This document shows, in pieces, positions 12,004 through 23,706 of a stretch of DNA of 64,000 nt. Under the pieces are notes generated by a model, which did not search any database, was not told the DNA's origin, and saw nothing but the letters and a program-made list of their open reading frames with translations. The position numbers were made by a program, and so were the translations under genes. The DNA is taken from assembly GCF_018446385.1 (NCBI RefSeq), contig NC_056002.1, positions 6,621,474 to 6,685,473 on the forward strand. The letters are read 5' to 3'. Source of the DNA: Zingiber officinale (Eukaryota; Streptophyta; Magnoliopsida; Zingiberales; Zingiberaceae). How positions within the stretch are numbered: the stretch's first letter is position 1; every line of letters begins with the position of its first letter.

Positions 12004-13259
12004 ATGGAAGAAGCTGGACGTCAACTTCTGGTAACGCTCTCTCCTGAGGAGCTCGAAGCACTCATCCAAGCGCGAGCAGCAAAAATCGTGGAGCAGCAGC
12101 AGAAATCTCAGGCTGAACGGGCAGCGCAGCAGGCGACATCAGCATCGGGGGGCCGAGCGCCACCCGAGGACAGGCAGGAGCAGCTCTCAATATGGGGCAA
12201 AATAAGGGACCGACCGGCACCCAGATGGGGGCGCTGCCTGCCCCAATACCTTTTCATCGGGCTCTATTCCAGATGCCTTCGGAGGTCGCGCAAGCTAATC
12301 AAGACAAAGGATCTTCGTCGGACGAAGCACCTGTCCGGGATGTTAGAAAAGGAAAAGCGCCCCGAACGGACGCGTCACCCGAGCGGATCAACCGGTAGTT
12401 TTCAGATGCCATCTTGCGTGATCCACTGCCAAGGCATTATGTGCCCCCTGCGATCAGGGAATACAACGGGATAACCGACCCAGACTACCATCTGGGTAAG
12501 TTCGACAGCACTGCCACTCTACATCAATACACGGATGGTGTGAAGTGCCGAGTGTTCCTCACTACCCTCTCGGGATTGGCGCATCGGTGGTTCCGGAGGC
12601 TGCCGGACGGATCTATCACAAGTTTCAAAGAATTCCGAACGGCGTTCCTCTATCATTTTGCGAGTAGCAGGTGTCATCAAAAGACCAGCGTCAATCTGTT
12701 CGCCATCAAGCAAAACACGAGGGAGTCGCTCCGAGCGTACACCCAGCGCTTCAACCAGGTGGTCATGGACATTCCAACGGTCACCTCAGAAACAATGATG
12801 AACGCGTTCACGCAAGGGCTCGTGGACGGTGATTTCTTCCACTCGCTCATCCGGAAGCCGCCTCGGGACTGCGACCACATGATGTATAAGGCCAACGAGT
12901 ACATCAATGTGGAGGAAGCACAGACGGCGAGAAGAAAGGAAGCCCTGAATGACCAACCAGCTTCCGTCGAGCGGAAGCAGCCCGTCAGTCATCAGCCTCC
13001 CAGAGGACAGCGAGCCGAAGCCGCCCGTCCTCATCAGCACACTCGGTCGCACGCTGTCCAGCAAGTCGCGGCTGATCGGCCCAAGCTCAAGGGGAAGGTA
13101 TGGACCTCGATGTTTTGTTCACTCCATCAGTCAGCTACTCACAACACCCACGACTGTTGGACCCTCCTCCCATCGCTCATCCTACGCCAAGGAGCTACCG
13201 TCGCCGATCGCCTTCACCAGATCGGTGACATCGACAACGGAGCCCCGTTCAAAGGATAG
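12004..13259 (+). pseudogene. Gag of element R (frameshift and internal stop)
   Basis: Capsid precursor. The ATG at 12004 opens an N-terminal region rich in Q, E and A (MEEAGRQ, EELEALIQ). A frameshift near 12180-12192 moves the reading to a second frame, which meets a TAG at 12396-12398 where a glutamine codon is expected. From 12414 the frame is open to 13259 and holds the gag core (EYNGITDPDYHLGKF, RVFLTTLSGLAHRWF, LRAYTQRFNQ). Near 13110-13160 is the Cys/His segment typical of Tat gag proteins (FCSLHQSATHNTHDC). The break points make it non-functional. Confidence 0.9.
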
Positions 13260-13479
13260 AAAGGAGATCCCCCGAGCGGCAGCATCGTCAGTAGCCCGGA
13301 GCCCACCATCGGGCGTCGCATGAACGACCTCGACCATCCGCTCGAGAGGAGGAAAATAGGGGCAACATATCTCGAGGCGAAATCAACATCATCGCGGGAG
13401 GCCCGACCGGAGGAGACTCCAATATAGCCAGGAAGGCGCACACAAGGCAGCTAAGGATACATGCAGTCGGCTGCAGCCA

Positions 13480-16400
13480 GGAGAGGGCGAGCGAACCCGA
13501 GATCAGCTTCGGGCCCAGGGACCTCGAGGGAGTCGAAGTCCCACACGATGACGCCCTGATCATTCGAGCGGTAATAGCTAACTATACTATTCACCGCATT
13601 TTCATTGACACAGGCAGCTCGGTCAACATAATATTCAAGAAGGCCTTCAACCAACTGCAAATCGACCGAGCTGAACTACTGCCAATGACGACCCTCCTCT
13701 ACGGGTTCACTGGGAACGAAGTCTTGCCGGTCGGCCAGGTCCGGCTAGCTATCTCGTTGTGAGAGGAGCCGCTCAGAAGGACAAGGACCACCACCTTCAT
13801 CGTGGTTGATGCTCCTTCTGCGTACAACGTTATCTTGGGGCGACCGACTCTCAACGAGTTCCGGACGGTCGTCTCTACCTTCTGCCAGAAGATCAAGTCC
13901 CAGTGGAAGATCAAGTAGGGGAGGTGCGGGGAGACCAGCTGGCAGCTCGAAGATGCTATGTGGAGATGGTCTGAGCCGAAGCCAAGTCCGCTCAGAAAGT
14001 GCCGCGAGTCGAGGTAAATGCTATAACCGAAAAATCACCTTCTTTGGTTTACGAAGAAAAAGAGGTGCAGATTGACTCTTCCCGACCGGAGGCCACCACC
14101 TTCATAGCGTCCGACCTGGAGGAGAAGCAGAAGGAAAAGCTGATCAAATGCTTACAGCGAAACTACGACGTCTTCGCTTGGTCGACCCATGAGCTGCCAG
14201 GGGTCTCGCCAAGCGTAGCGCAGCACGAGCTTCACGTCCGGCCGGACGCTCGGCCAGTGAAGCAAAGGAAGAGGGACTTCAGCGCTGAGCAGAATGTAAT
14301 TATCCGGGCGGAGGTAAAGAAGCTTCTGGAGGCCGACCACATAAGGGAAGTGTAATTCCCAAGTTGGCTCGTAAATGTGGTTCTGATCTCCAAGCCGGGT
14401 AACAAGTGGAGAGTCTGCATCGATTTCCGGGACTTGAACAAGGCATGCCCGAAGGACTTCTACCCCCTGCCCTGGATCGATCAACTGGTAGACTCCACGG
14501 CCGGGTGCGAGCTAATATGCATGCTGGATGCATACCAAGGCTACCATCAAGTGTCGCTCGCCCGAGAAGACCAGGAGAAGGTCAGCTTCATCACGGCGGA
14601 CTCCACCTACTGCTACAATGTAATGTCGTTCGGGCTGAAGAATGCAAGAGCTACCTACCAGCGTCTGATGAACCAGGTATTCAGGGAGTAGATCGGACGC
14701 AACTTGGAAGTGTACGTGGATGACATACTTATCAAGTCCTTCCGGGCGGCCGATCTCTATGCGGATATGGAGGAGACCTTCCAAACATTAAGAAGATACG
14801 GAGTCAAGCTTAACCCTCAGAAATGCCTGTTCGGAGCAAAAGGCGGGCGCTTCCTGGGTTACATCGTGACCGCGCGGGGCATAAAGGCAAACCCCAACAA
14901 GATAAAGGCATTGCAAGACATGCTGCCTCCTAGAAATCTTCGAGAGGTACAGCGTCTCACCGGTTGGATAACGGCGCTGTCAAGGTTTATTTCTAAGACC
15001 GCCGACCGGAGCTTGCCGTTCTTCAAGATTCTGCGTAAAGCTACCAAGTTTCAATGGGATGAGGAATGCGATCGGGCGTTCGAGGAACTGAAAACTTACC
15101 TGAATTCCTTACCCGTGTTGGCAAAACCGGTCGTAGGCGAGCCACTCCGCATTTATTTATCTTCAACCGAGCATGCTGTGAGCTCGGCATTAGTAAGACC
15201 GAATGATGAAGAACAACATGTGTACTTCTTAAGTCATATCTTAAAGGATGCTGAGTCTCGCTACACCGGTCTCGAGAAGTTGGCCTTCGCCTTGGTCCTT
15301 GCCGCTCGGAGGTTGCACCCTTACTTTTTAGCGCACACCATTATTGTGATGACGAACAGCCCGTTGGAAAGGGTACTCCTAAACCCTGAAGCATTCGGAC
15401 GGCTCATCAAGTGGACGACGGAGTTAAGCGAATTCGACATCCAGTACCAACCTCGCCCGGCGATCAAGGCACAGTCCTTGGCAGATTTCGTGACGGAGGT
15501 ACAAAAGCCCGAGCCCGAAACTACATGGAAAGTATATGTCGATGGATCGTCCACTCGGCTCGGAAGCGGAATTGGGATCCTGCTACTTTCGCCTCAGGGA
15601 GAGCGGATGCATTTGTCCGTCCGGCTGGACTATCGGGCAACAAATAATGAGGCAGAGTACGAAGCCCTCATAGCCGGACTGCAGGCCGCACGGCATGTTG
15701 GAACCAGCCAGGTGGTGATCCACTCGGATTCCCAACTAGCCACTCAACAACTCATGGACCCCTTTGAGATAAACAATGCAAGACTCAGGCGGTACGCGGA
15801 GACCTTTGAAAAACTTAAGACTAGCTTCACCGAGGTGGTGGTCCAGAAGATACCCCGAACGGAGAACTAGGCGGCAGATGAATTAGCCAAGCTCAATATT
15901 GTCGATCGTCATCCAACAACCAATCGAGCAAGTATCCTTGGTAGCGCACGTGGATCGAATGGAAGGCCTCACATTCCCGAGCGACTGGAGAACAGCCATC
16001 ATGGAGTTTTTGCGCTCAGGTGTCGCGCCGTCCGATCGGGATGAAACCCAGCTACTTAGGAGGAGAGCCGGCCGGTTCACGCTCATCGGAGATCAGCTTT
16101 ACAAAAAGGCGTTCTCCCGACCTCTGCTGAAGTGTGTCAGTTCAGAAGACGCTGAGTACATTCTCTAGGAGGTACACCAAGGATCTTGCGGAGGTCATCC
16201 GGGCGCCCGGTCTTTGGCTGGGAAGATCCTGCTGACCGGATACTTCTGGCCAACTCTACACGAGGACGCCGCTCGGACCGTCGCAACATGTCTTTCTTGT
16301 CAGAAGTACCACAGTTTCTCTCATAAGCCGACGGAGGAAATGAAAGCGTTCACAGTGTCCTGCCCGTTCGACCAGTGGGGCATGGACATCGTAAGACTTT

Positions 16401-17212
16401 TCCCTATGGCGACAAGACAACGGAAGTTCCTATTGGTGGCAATCGATTACTTCTCCAAGTGGGCGAAGGCTGAGTCATTGGCCAAGATAACCAAGCAGAT
16501 GGTCAAGAAATTCATCTGGCAACACATCATCTGTCGGTTCGGCATCCCGCGTCGGCTCGTGTTGGACAATGGGCGACAGTTCGTCGGAAAGCTGCTCGAG
16601 AAATGGTGCAAGGGATATGGCATTGAGCAGCACTTCACGTCTGTGGCGTATCCCCAAAGCAATAGTCAAACCGAAGTAGCCAACCGGGAGATCCTCCGAA
16701 TTCTTCGGGCTCGACTCAACCACATGGGAGGAAGTTGGGTGGACAAGCTGCCGGGAGTCCTATGGGCCATCCGCACGACCCCTAAGGAGGGAACGGGAGT
16801 AACACCGTTCCACTTATTGTATGGAGGTGAGGCGGTCGTCCCAATCGAAGTCGGCGTAGAGTCCGTCCGAATCCGGAACTACGATGAGGATAATTCCGAG
16901 CGGAGGCAGCTAGAATTGGACTTGATCGACGAGGAGCGAGCCAAGGCGTCCGTTCGGTTGATGGCCTACAGGAAAAGAATGAAGCAGAACTACAACCGCC
17001 GCGTGATTCCCCGAGCATTCCAGATGGGTGACTTGGTCTGGAAGAAAGTGAAGTCAGTCGGGGACATAGGCAAGCTGGAGGCTCCCTGGGCAGGACCCTT
17101 CAAAGTCGTCGAGAAGCTCCGATCGAGAGCCTACTACTTGGAAGATGAGGATGGACGGCGGCTGGATAGGCCATGGAGTGCAAACCACCTCCAGCCCTAT
17201 CGGGCTGGATGA
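13480..17212 (+). pseudogene. Pol of element R: protease, reverse transcriptase, RNase H, integrase
   Basis: The polyprotein domains occur in order. The aspartic protease has FIDTGSS at about 13601-13621. Reverse transcriptase has the FRDLNKACPKD segment and the catalytic YVDDILIKS at about 14710-14740. RNase H has YVDGSSTRLGSG (15530-15570) and NNEAEYEALIAGL. Integrase has the zinc-binding HPG...CLSC segment (16195-16310), then DIV, DNGRQF and the TEVANRE glutamate (16380-16690), with a C-terminal domain to 17212. In-frame stops are at about 13759, 14353, 14689, 15868 and 16166, and frame changes lie near 13900 and 15880-15905. The four stops from 14353 on replace codons that are glutamine in the family, as expected of C-to-T change. 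Confidence 0.93.
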
Positions 17213-17340
17213 AATGTGCGCCTATGTAATATATTTCATGAATATTCCGTTCGACTGTATCCTTTGGCTGCAGGAATGAAAGTTATAAGAACAAAGCAAA
17301 GGCATAAGCATTGTGCGCCCAGCGGGTAGCTGTATAAAGG

Positions 17341-17568
17341 CATGGCGAAGACCCTGTGCCGTTCGGCCGGGCATATATTATCCGAGCCACAGGCTCGATG
17401 GCGAAGACCCCGTGCCGTTCGGACGACGTATATTATTCGAGCCACAGGCTCGATGGCGAAGGCCCCGTGCCGTTCGGCCGGGCATATATTATCCGATTCA
17501 CCGGCTCGATGACGAAGACCCCGTGCCGTTCGGCCGGCGTATATTATCCGAGCTGTAAGCTCATTGTT
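17341..17568 (+). repeat. Tandem array, four copies of a 55-bp unit
   Basis: Units share GCGAAGACCCCGTGCCGTTC and an ATATATTAT core, and begin at about 17343, 17400, 17455 and 17510. The array follows the integrase stop after about 130 bp and directly precedes a second, unrelated array. Confidence 0.85.
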
Positions 17569-18131
17569 GAAGACCGTCAAGAAGCGACATTAACTCTTAG
17601 AGTCGAACCGGCGACTATAAACTCTCCGGCCTGAAGACCGTCGAGCAGCAACGTTAAATCTTAGAGTCGAACCGGCGACTATAAACCCTCCGGCCTGAAG
17701 ACCGTCGAGCAGCGACGTTAAATCTTAGAGTCGAACCGGCGACTATAAACCCTCCGGCCTGAAGACCGTCGAGCAGCGACGTTAAATCTTAGAGTCGAAC
17801 CGGCGACTATAAACCCTCTGGCCTGAAGACCGTTGAGCAGCGACGTTAAATCTTAGAGTCGAACCGGCGACTATAAACCCTCCGGCCTGAAGACCATCGA
17901 GCAACGACGTTAAATCTTATAGTCGAACCGATGACTCTAAACCACCCGACTTGAAGACCGTCGAGCAGCGACGTTAAATCTTAGAGTCGAACCGGCGACT
18001 ATAAACCCTCCGGCCTGAAGACCGTCGAGCAGCGACGTTAAATCTTAGAGTCGAACCGGTGACTACAACCCCCCCGGCTTGAAGACCGTCGAGCAGCGAC
18101 GTTAAATCTTAGAGTCAGGCTGGCAATTATA
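17569..18131 (+). repeat. Tandem array, nine copies of a 64-bp unit
   Basis: Each unit starts GAAGACCGTCGAGCAGCGAC and contains TCTTAGAGTCGAACCGG and CTATAAACC. Copies begin at 17569, 17633, 17697 and so on at a 63-65 bp spacing; the last is truncated. Several copies are nearly identical, indicating recent expansion by unequal exchange or template switching. Arrays at this position are a known trait of Tat-lineage elements. Confidence 0.9.
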
Positions 18132-18606
18132 AACGGCCTGGACGTGACCAGTCATGCAGGCTTCGGCTTGGTGGTAAACACCAGCAATCGACAAGCCTTG
18201 TTCTTAGAGGCAAGAAGAAAATAATAATGTATTTCCGTCCGGATCGATCGGCAAGGAGATAACAAAAAGGTTGGCTGGTGAGCCGAGCGGCCGATCGACC
18301 AAGTTACCAAAGGTACTTCGCGAACATCTAACGGGAATTCAATTTAAAGAGGTGAGTGTGTTCAGACGAGCAACCTAGTTACAGAAAATACTTCGTGGAA
18401 AATTCCTTTCGAGAGCGCGGAAGGCAGGACGAGAGACGATTGACGAAAAGGAAAGGAGGGGACGTGAACGGCGGTAGGTCGCGCTCCGATCGAAAGACAC
18501 AGGTATGGGCGATTTAACGAAAAAAGGAGTAAACTAACAAAAGGACGGCATATCTTCATTAAAATTCAGGCCATTAGAGCCGGTCGGAGTGATTACAAGA
18601 AACACT

Positions 18607-20834
18607 TCATTCAAGAACGTCAAAGATTGGCTCGGGAATGAGCTCCAGCAGCCCGACCAGATCCTGGGGAGGGATAGAAGCCGCCTCCGGAAGCTGGCCC
18701 TTAGCCTTCAAGTACGTAGTTGTGGCTTTGATGGCTTCTTCAAAGGCAAGGACCAGTCGATCGCTGAACTTGTTGCCAAAGTCTTCCGACCGGAAGTAGT
18801 TATGCCTCATCGCCGCAAAACGCCCTGGTTCGCCATCTTGATATTCTTTGAAAGCAGCTCGGGCGGCTTCTAAGGCGTCTTGGAGATCTTTAATGTCTCC
18901 TCGAAGTTTAGCTTCAGTAGTCGAGCGACCCTTTTGCTTGGCAGAAAGCAGATCGGCTAACTCCTGGATGCGTTGTTTTAGCGCTCAGGCCTGCTGATTC
19001 TTGGCCTCTAAGTCGGAGATGGCTGTATTCTTCCTATTGGTCGCCAGCTTCATCTCCCGGTCATGCGACTTGACCTGAGCCTCAAGGTCGGCTACCCTGG
19101 TCTCCAAGCCAGAGGACTTGTGTCATTCGACCTGCAGTAATTTCTCCGATTTGCTTAGTTCGGCTCGGAGTGTGGCATATGATGGGCCCTGAGTTGGCGC
19201 CCCTCCAGAAATTTGAAGCTTCTTTAATTCTTCCTCCAGGGCGGCCAGGCGATTGTTGACCGCAATGTTCTCCACCCAGTACCGTTCGGACAAAATAATG
19301 TCAAGAACTAAGATTAAGCATACAGTAGGTTAGAGAGCATACTCCGGTTGCCTGTTGTAGATGACTGTCGCCGAGCTGCCCTGGGGTCATCATGGCAACG
19401 CTAACCCTCGCATCTTCCGATACTTTGGCGAGCGGTCCTCGGATGGTGATCTGATGCTCCGGAGTAGTTGGCTGATCAGCGGCCAAAAGGAAATCTTTAG
19501 TGGGAAGATGGAGGATGGCCTTGATCGTTCAACGTCCGCTCGGATCGGATTGAGAAGAGATGGATCGACCAGATGACTCGCCGAGCGAAGCAGAATCTAT
19601 TCCCGAGCGCCTTAGGCGGAGATGAACCCGGGGCAGTGAACTAACCGGTCTTGCTTCGAGGGAGGCCACGGGTTGGTCGAGCTGGGAAGGAGTGCGGTCC
19701 GAGGAGATGGCCTCGGTTGAAGCAGGAACTGGGTTGACCGCTTCAAAGGGAGCGCCAACTGGCTCGGTCACCTGTTCCACAATGGTGAGATCCGTTCGAC
19801 GCCGCTTGTGTGTTATCAAGGGGGAGTCGCCGGCCGACTGCCCCGCGTCTTCGGAGGTAGGCTGACCAGCTGATGATATAGCATCGCCGATCGCTCCGGT
19901 TGTAGGGATCCGACCGGTAGACTCGCGAGCTTCTGTTAGAGCTTCTTCGCTCTCGCCCTCATGCGAGCCGACCGGCACGATCCCTAGATCGGCCATCTCC
20001 TTAGCCGCTGCTGCTTCTATTTCGACAGCCTTCAATTTCATCCGCTCGGTGCCCTTGGCGTGCCACATGATTTCACCTGCATAAAAGAAGAATAAATCAG
20101 TTAGACCAAAGAGAGTGGGGACAGAGAAAGCACTTACCCATGCTGCTCGGAAGCTTCGTTCGGATCAGACTCAATCCGAATATGTATAACACCCCCTCGT
20201 GAAGTAACTTATTGATGCTGAACCTCTGGCCGGCTAACAGATTGGCTGCATGAAAATAATCCGGCTGACTCTTGTATTTACCGAGATCCAGCGGGCTCGG
20301 CACAGTGGTCTGCCATTGGGTACGAAAGGAGGGTCGTTCGGGAAGGCGAAGGTAAAAATAATTTTCCTTCCAGTGCTTGTTCGAGGTCTGCATCTTGTCG
20401 AAAAAGACAAGACCGATCCGCAATTGGAAGAGAAAAGTACCCCACTCAGATTGTTTGGGATAGTAGAAGTAATGGAAAATTCTGGGGACTAAGGGAATGT
20501 CGTGCAGCTTGAAAAGGATTACTACGTCGCACAGCAACCTAAAAGAGTTGGGGACAAGTTGGCCGAGTGGGATGCGGAAATAATTACAAACCTCACAGAT
20601 AAAAGGATGTAGAGGGAAGCGCAGACCGACCACAAATTGATCGCGAAAGAAGCAAACAGTGCTGGTCGGCGGATTGTGGGGCCGATCGGAAGAGATGGCC
20701 AAAGCTAGTCTATGGTCAGGAGGAAGTTCGAATTCGTCAAGGAAGCGTCCCGCGTCATTCTCGTCAAACTGGCTTACCATGGTCATATACCATAGGCTAG
20801 GAGAGGGATTAGAAGGCTGCAAGGTGCTAGCCAT
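18607..20834 (-). pseudogene. Antisense ORF of element R, apparently spliced ('putative gypsy type transposon' family)
   Basis: Runs opposite to gag-pol, between the arrays and the 3' LTR. Exon 1 starts at the ATG at 20834 (MASTLQPSNPSPS) and contains the conserved plant region with RFPLHPFICEVCNYF, which I recognise as the family called putative gypsy type transposon in Pfam. A consensus donor (G/GTAAGT, GT at 20137) and acceptor (TTATGCAG, AG at 20078-20077) bound a 61-bp intron whose removal keeps the frame (MGEIMWHAK). Exon 2 runs to about 19345 with one in-frame TGA near 19529. From 19300 to 18607 a different frame encodes a coiled-coil-like, E/K/L-rich segment with further stops, ending SEDFGNKFSDRLV...IFDVLE. 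A second intron is likely near 19345-19300, but no clean splice pair was found. Confidence 0.75.
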
Positions 20835-21553
20835 CGCCGAAACAGTACCAAGAAAGAAAGGACCGAGGAAAGAAGAATGAAAGGGTTGACGGAGGAGACC
20901 GAAACTATATTGAACGGATGCAAAGACCACCAGAAGGGAGAAAACGGAAGAAAGTAGAGATAGGAGAAGGCTTACTGGGAGCAAAGCGTGAAGGAGAAGG
21001 TCGAAAGTTCGTCGGAGCACCGAGGCAAGCGAACGTCGGGAAGATGGCCGCGAGAGGAACCACCGAAAACGCGAAGGCAAGAACGATATAAGGAGGGTCA
21101 GCGTCGGCGCCTGATAAATCCAGGGCGCGGACCACAACAGCCGTTCGATCTAGGTCATCGAAAGGAACGATGGCATCGGACCGTCGGATTTGAACCGACG
21201 TATGTCCCATCGAAGCTGACGCCCTCGCCGTACGATGACGGCAGACTCGCCAAGTGGCGGTCGGTGATTGGGCAGCATTTAATGAACATCATTACTCGCG
21301 CGTGGGCAGCTTAATGAGGATTAGCACGAATTCCGAGGAGACCCGCCGACTCTGATCGTCCTTAGAAGTGGTAGCGCGACAAGCGGTAAATAGAAATCAA
21401 AACTACCAAGGCACAACCATCAACTCGCCGGTCGATTGAATGGACCTCCTAAGAGCCGAACGGAGGTACACTTTCAGGAGCGCCAGAGTGGATGTCGCTC
21501 GATCAAACTCATGGTCCAGTCAGTCGGACTTAGTGCCTCCTTCGACTAGACTT

Positions 21554-21563
21554 GAGGGGGAGG
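21554..21563 (+). other. Polypurine tract of element R
   Basis: GAGGGGGAGG ends 2 bp before the 3' LTR start at 21566, where plus-strand DNA synthesis would be primed. Confidence 0.85.
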
Positions 21564-21565
21564 CA

Positions 21566-22442
21566 TGTAATCCGGTAGTAAGGACGAGGGACCCTCTTTG
21601 GCGGAAGGTCAACGACACGTGGAGGTCAAAGGTCAAGAGATTCAACCCTGAGACCAGACCGACCGAACTGAGAGGGTCGACCGGTATCGACCGACCGGAA
21701 TGAGATGGTCGACCGGCCGGGAATCCCCCGAGCCGAATAAAAGACAACCCGACCAAGAGTCGGGTTTTCGATGCTCAAATGTAAAAAGGTTTCAGGGCCG
21801 AGCGGGATGTCCGTTCCGCCGGGGCACAAGGCAACAAAGGCAAGCAGGAGCAATCTCATCCGAACATAAGACCGGGAATCCTCCCAGTCAGACGGATACC
21901 TACAACCAGGGCAGAAGTGATATGCATGTCGAGCGACCGAACCGCTCGGCCCTAGAACAGACAGGAGGCGCAAGAGGACAAAGGAGACAGGGGATAACAT
22001 CATCCTCGAGACATCTGCCGCCGACAAGCAGCAGAGTTGGCGGCCGAGCCGTACACAGGATCATACGGTGGAAGCTTCCACCGTCACATCCGGGATATGC
22101 TCGGATGATTGTAAAATGACGTCAGAGGTACTTTTCTGATATGGACTCATTAAGGTATGTTTGGGGAAGCGTACACGCATCGAGAAACGTGCCCGCACCT
22201 CTCCGGGGTCCTATATAAGGACCCCCAGACGTCGACGAAGGTATGCACAATCCACACTGTAGCCACAGTTACGCTGCCTCTCTCATTTCTCGTTGCCTGA
22301 CTTGAGCGTCGGAGGGCCGTCGCCGGGAAACCCCCCCGGCTTGGCTTCTTTGCAGGTTCGCCGGAGATCTACACCTCCAGCCGAAGATAGCGGAGCGTGC
22401 CACTTCCCCAGCGTCCGTCGACTCAGCGCTCGGATAGGATCA
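21566..22442 (+). repeat. 3' LTR of element R
   Basis: 877 bp, TGTAATCCGG...GGATCA, with the TATA box at about 22212-22219. It ends directly against the ATTTC duplication. Its last 217 bp (from 22226) recur about 733 bp downstream within a tandem duplication. Confidence 0.95.
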
Positions 22443-23706
22443 ATTTCCATTCAGCCACACCATTCTGTTCAGAAGTATTTATACACGAGGTTTGATAAAT
22501 AATACCATTAGAAGCAAGTAAATGTGAAAAATAATTCAAAGTGCATTCACCACCCAAAATCACAACGAAAACACTTTATTATACTAGAATGTTGAGTTTT
22601 CAAAAAAGCTTTAAAGTTGTTGAAAATGGTAAAATAATCAGATCTGTATTTCATAAGATATACTCAAAAGTAATGAGTATAATCATCAATAAAAAAACAT
22701 AATACCTTTATAAGTATTTATACACGAGGTTTGATAAATAGTACCATTAGAAGCAAGTAAATGTGAAAAATAATTCGAAGTGCATTCACCCCCCAAAATC
22801 ACAACGAAAACATTTTATTATACTAGAATGTTGAGTTTTTCAAAAGAGCTCTAAAGTTGTTGAAAATGGTAAGATAATCAGACCTGTATTTCATAAGATA
22901 TGCTCAAAAGTAATGAGTGTAATCATCAATAAAAAAACATAATACCTTGACCCCCCTCCAGACGTCGACGAAGGTATGCACAATCCACACTGTAGCCACA
23001 GTTACGCTGCCTCTCTCATTTCTCGTTGCCTGACTTGAGCGTCGAAGGGCCGTCGCCGGGAAACCCCCCCCCCCCTCGGCTTAGCTTCTTTGCAGGTTCG
23101 CCAGAGATCTACACCATCAGCCGGAGACAACGGAGCGTGCCACGTCCCTAGCGTCCGTCGACTCAGCGCTCGGACAGGATCAATTTCCATTCAGCCACAC
23201 TATTCTGTTCAGAAGTATTTATACACGAGGTTTGATAAATAGTACCATTAGAAGCAAGTAAATGTGAAAAATAATTCAAAGTGCATGCACCACCCAAAAT
23301 CACAACGAAAACACTTATACTAGAATGTTGAGTTTTCAAAAAATCTTTAAAGTTGTTGAAAATGGTAAGATAATCAAATCTGTATTTCATAAGATATACT
23401 CAAAAGTAATGAGTGTAATCATCAATAAAAAAACATAATACCTTTAGAAGTATTTATACACGAGGTTTGATAAATAATACCATTAGAAGCAAGTAAATGT
23501 GAAAAATAATTCGAAGTGCATTTACCCCCCAAAATCACAACGAAAACATTTTATTATACTAGAATGTTGAGTTTTTCAAAAGAGCTCTAAAGTTGTTAAA
23601 AATGGTAAGATAATCAGACCTGTATTTCATAAGATATACTCAAAAGTAATGAGTGTAATTATCAATAAAAAAACATAATACTTTGACCCCCCCCCCCCCC
23701 CCCCCC
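22226..23706. repeat. Two-copy tandem duplication (about 733 bp) spanning the LTR/copia junction, each copy holding two 235-240 bp sub-repeats
   Basis: Copy 1 is about 22226-22958 and copy 2 about 22959-23690; the same LTR-end phrase begins at 22226 and 22959. Each copy consists of the LTR end, the ATTTC junction and two tandem copies of a copia integrase segment. The phrase AAGTATTTATACACGAGG starts at 22473, 22712, 23213 and 23448. Both outer junctions fall in GACCCCC sequence. The second copy ends in an uninterrupted run of 20 C residues (23687-23706), whose length may be an assembly artefact. Confidence 0.9.

Larger units (their letters stand above)
11078..22442 (+). mobile_element. Full-length Tat/Retand-type Ty3/gypsy retrotransposon (element R)
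   Basis: An 11,365-bp element with LTRs at 11078-11958 and 21566-22442, bounded by a perfect 5-bp target duplication ATTTC (11073-11077 and 22443-22447). Order: LTR, primer site, gag, protease, reverse transcriptase, RNase H, integrase, two tandem arrays, an antisense ORF, polypurine tract, LTR. RNase H before integrase defines Ty3/gypsy; the long post-integrase region with tandem repeats and an antisense ORF is typical of the Tat/Retand clade (family knowledge). It interrupts the integrase of copia element H just after the AEW motif. Many stops and frameshifts in gag-pol and visibly diverged LTRs make it an old, dead copy. Confidence 0.95.

Noticed and set aside
17341-18131. CRISPR-like repeat array
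   Set aside because: Units are contiguous without unique spacers and lie in a plant retrotransposon; this is a simple tandem array.
19300-19345. Second intron of the antisense ORF (35-nt GTATGC...TTAG pair)
   Set aside because: Too short for a plant intron and the phases do not match; the frame change is real but its cause is left open.
20659-21314. Plus-strand open frames over the antisense ORF region and 3' part of element R
   Set aside because: They lie opposite the conserved antisense ORF or its upstream region and resemble nothing known.
23687-23706. Biological poly-C tract of 20 residues
   Set aside because: Homopolymer length in assemblies is unreliable; noted as a junction but not interpreted as functional.
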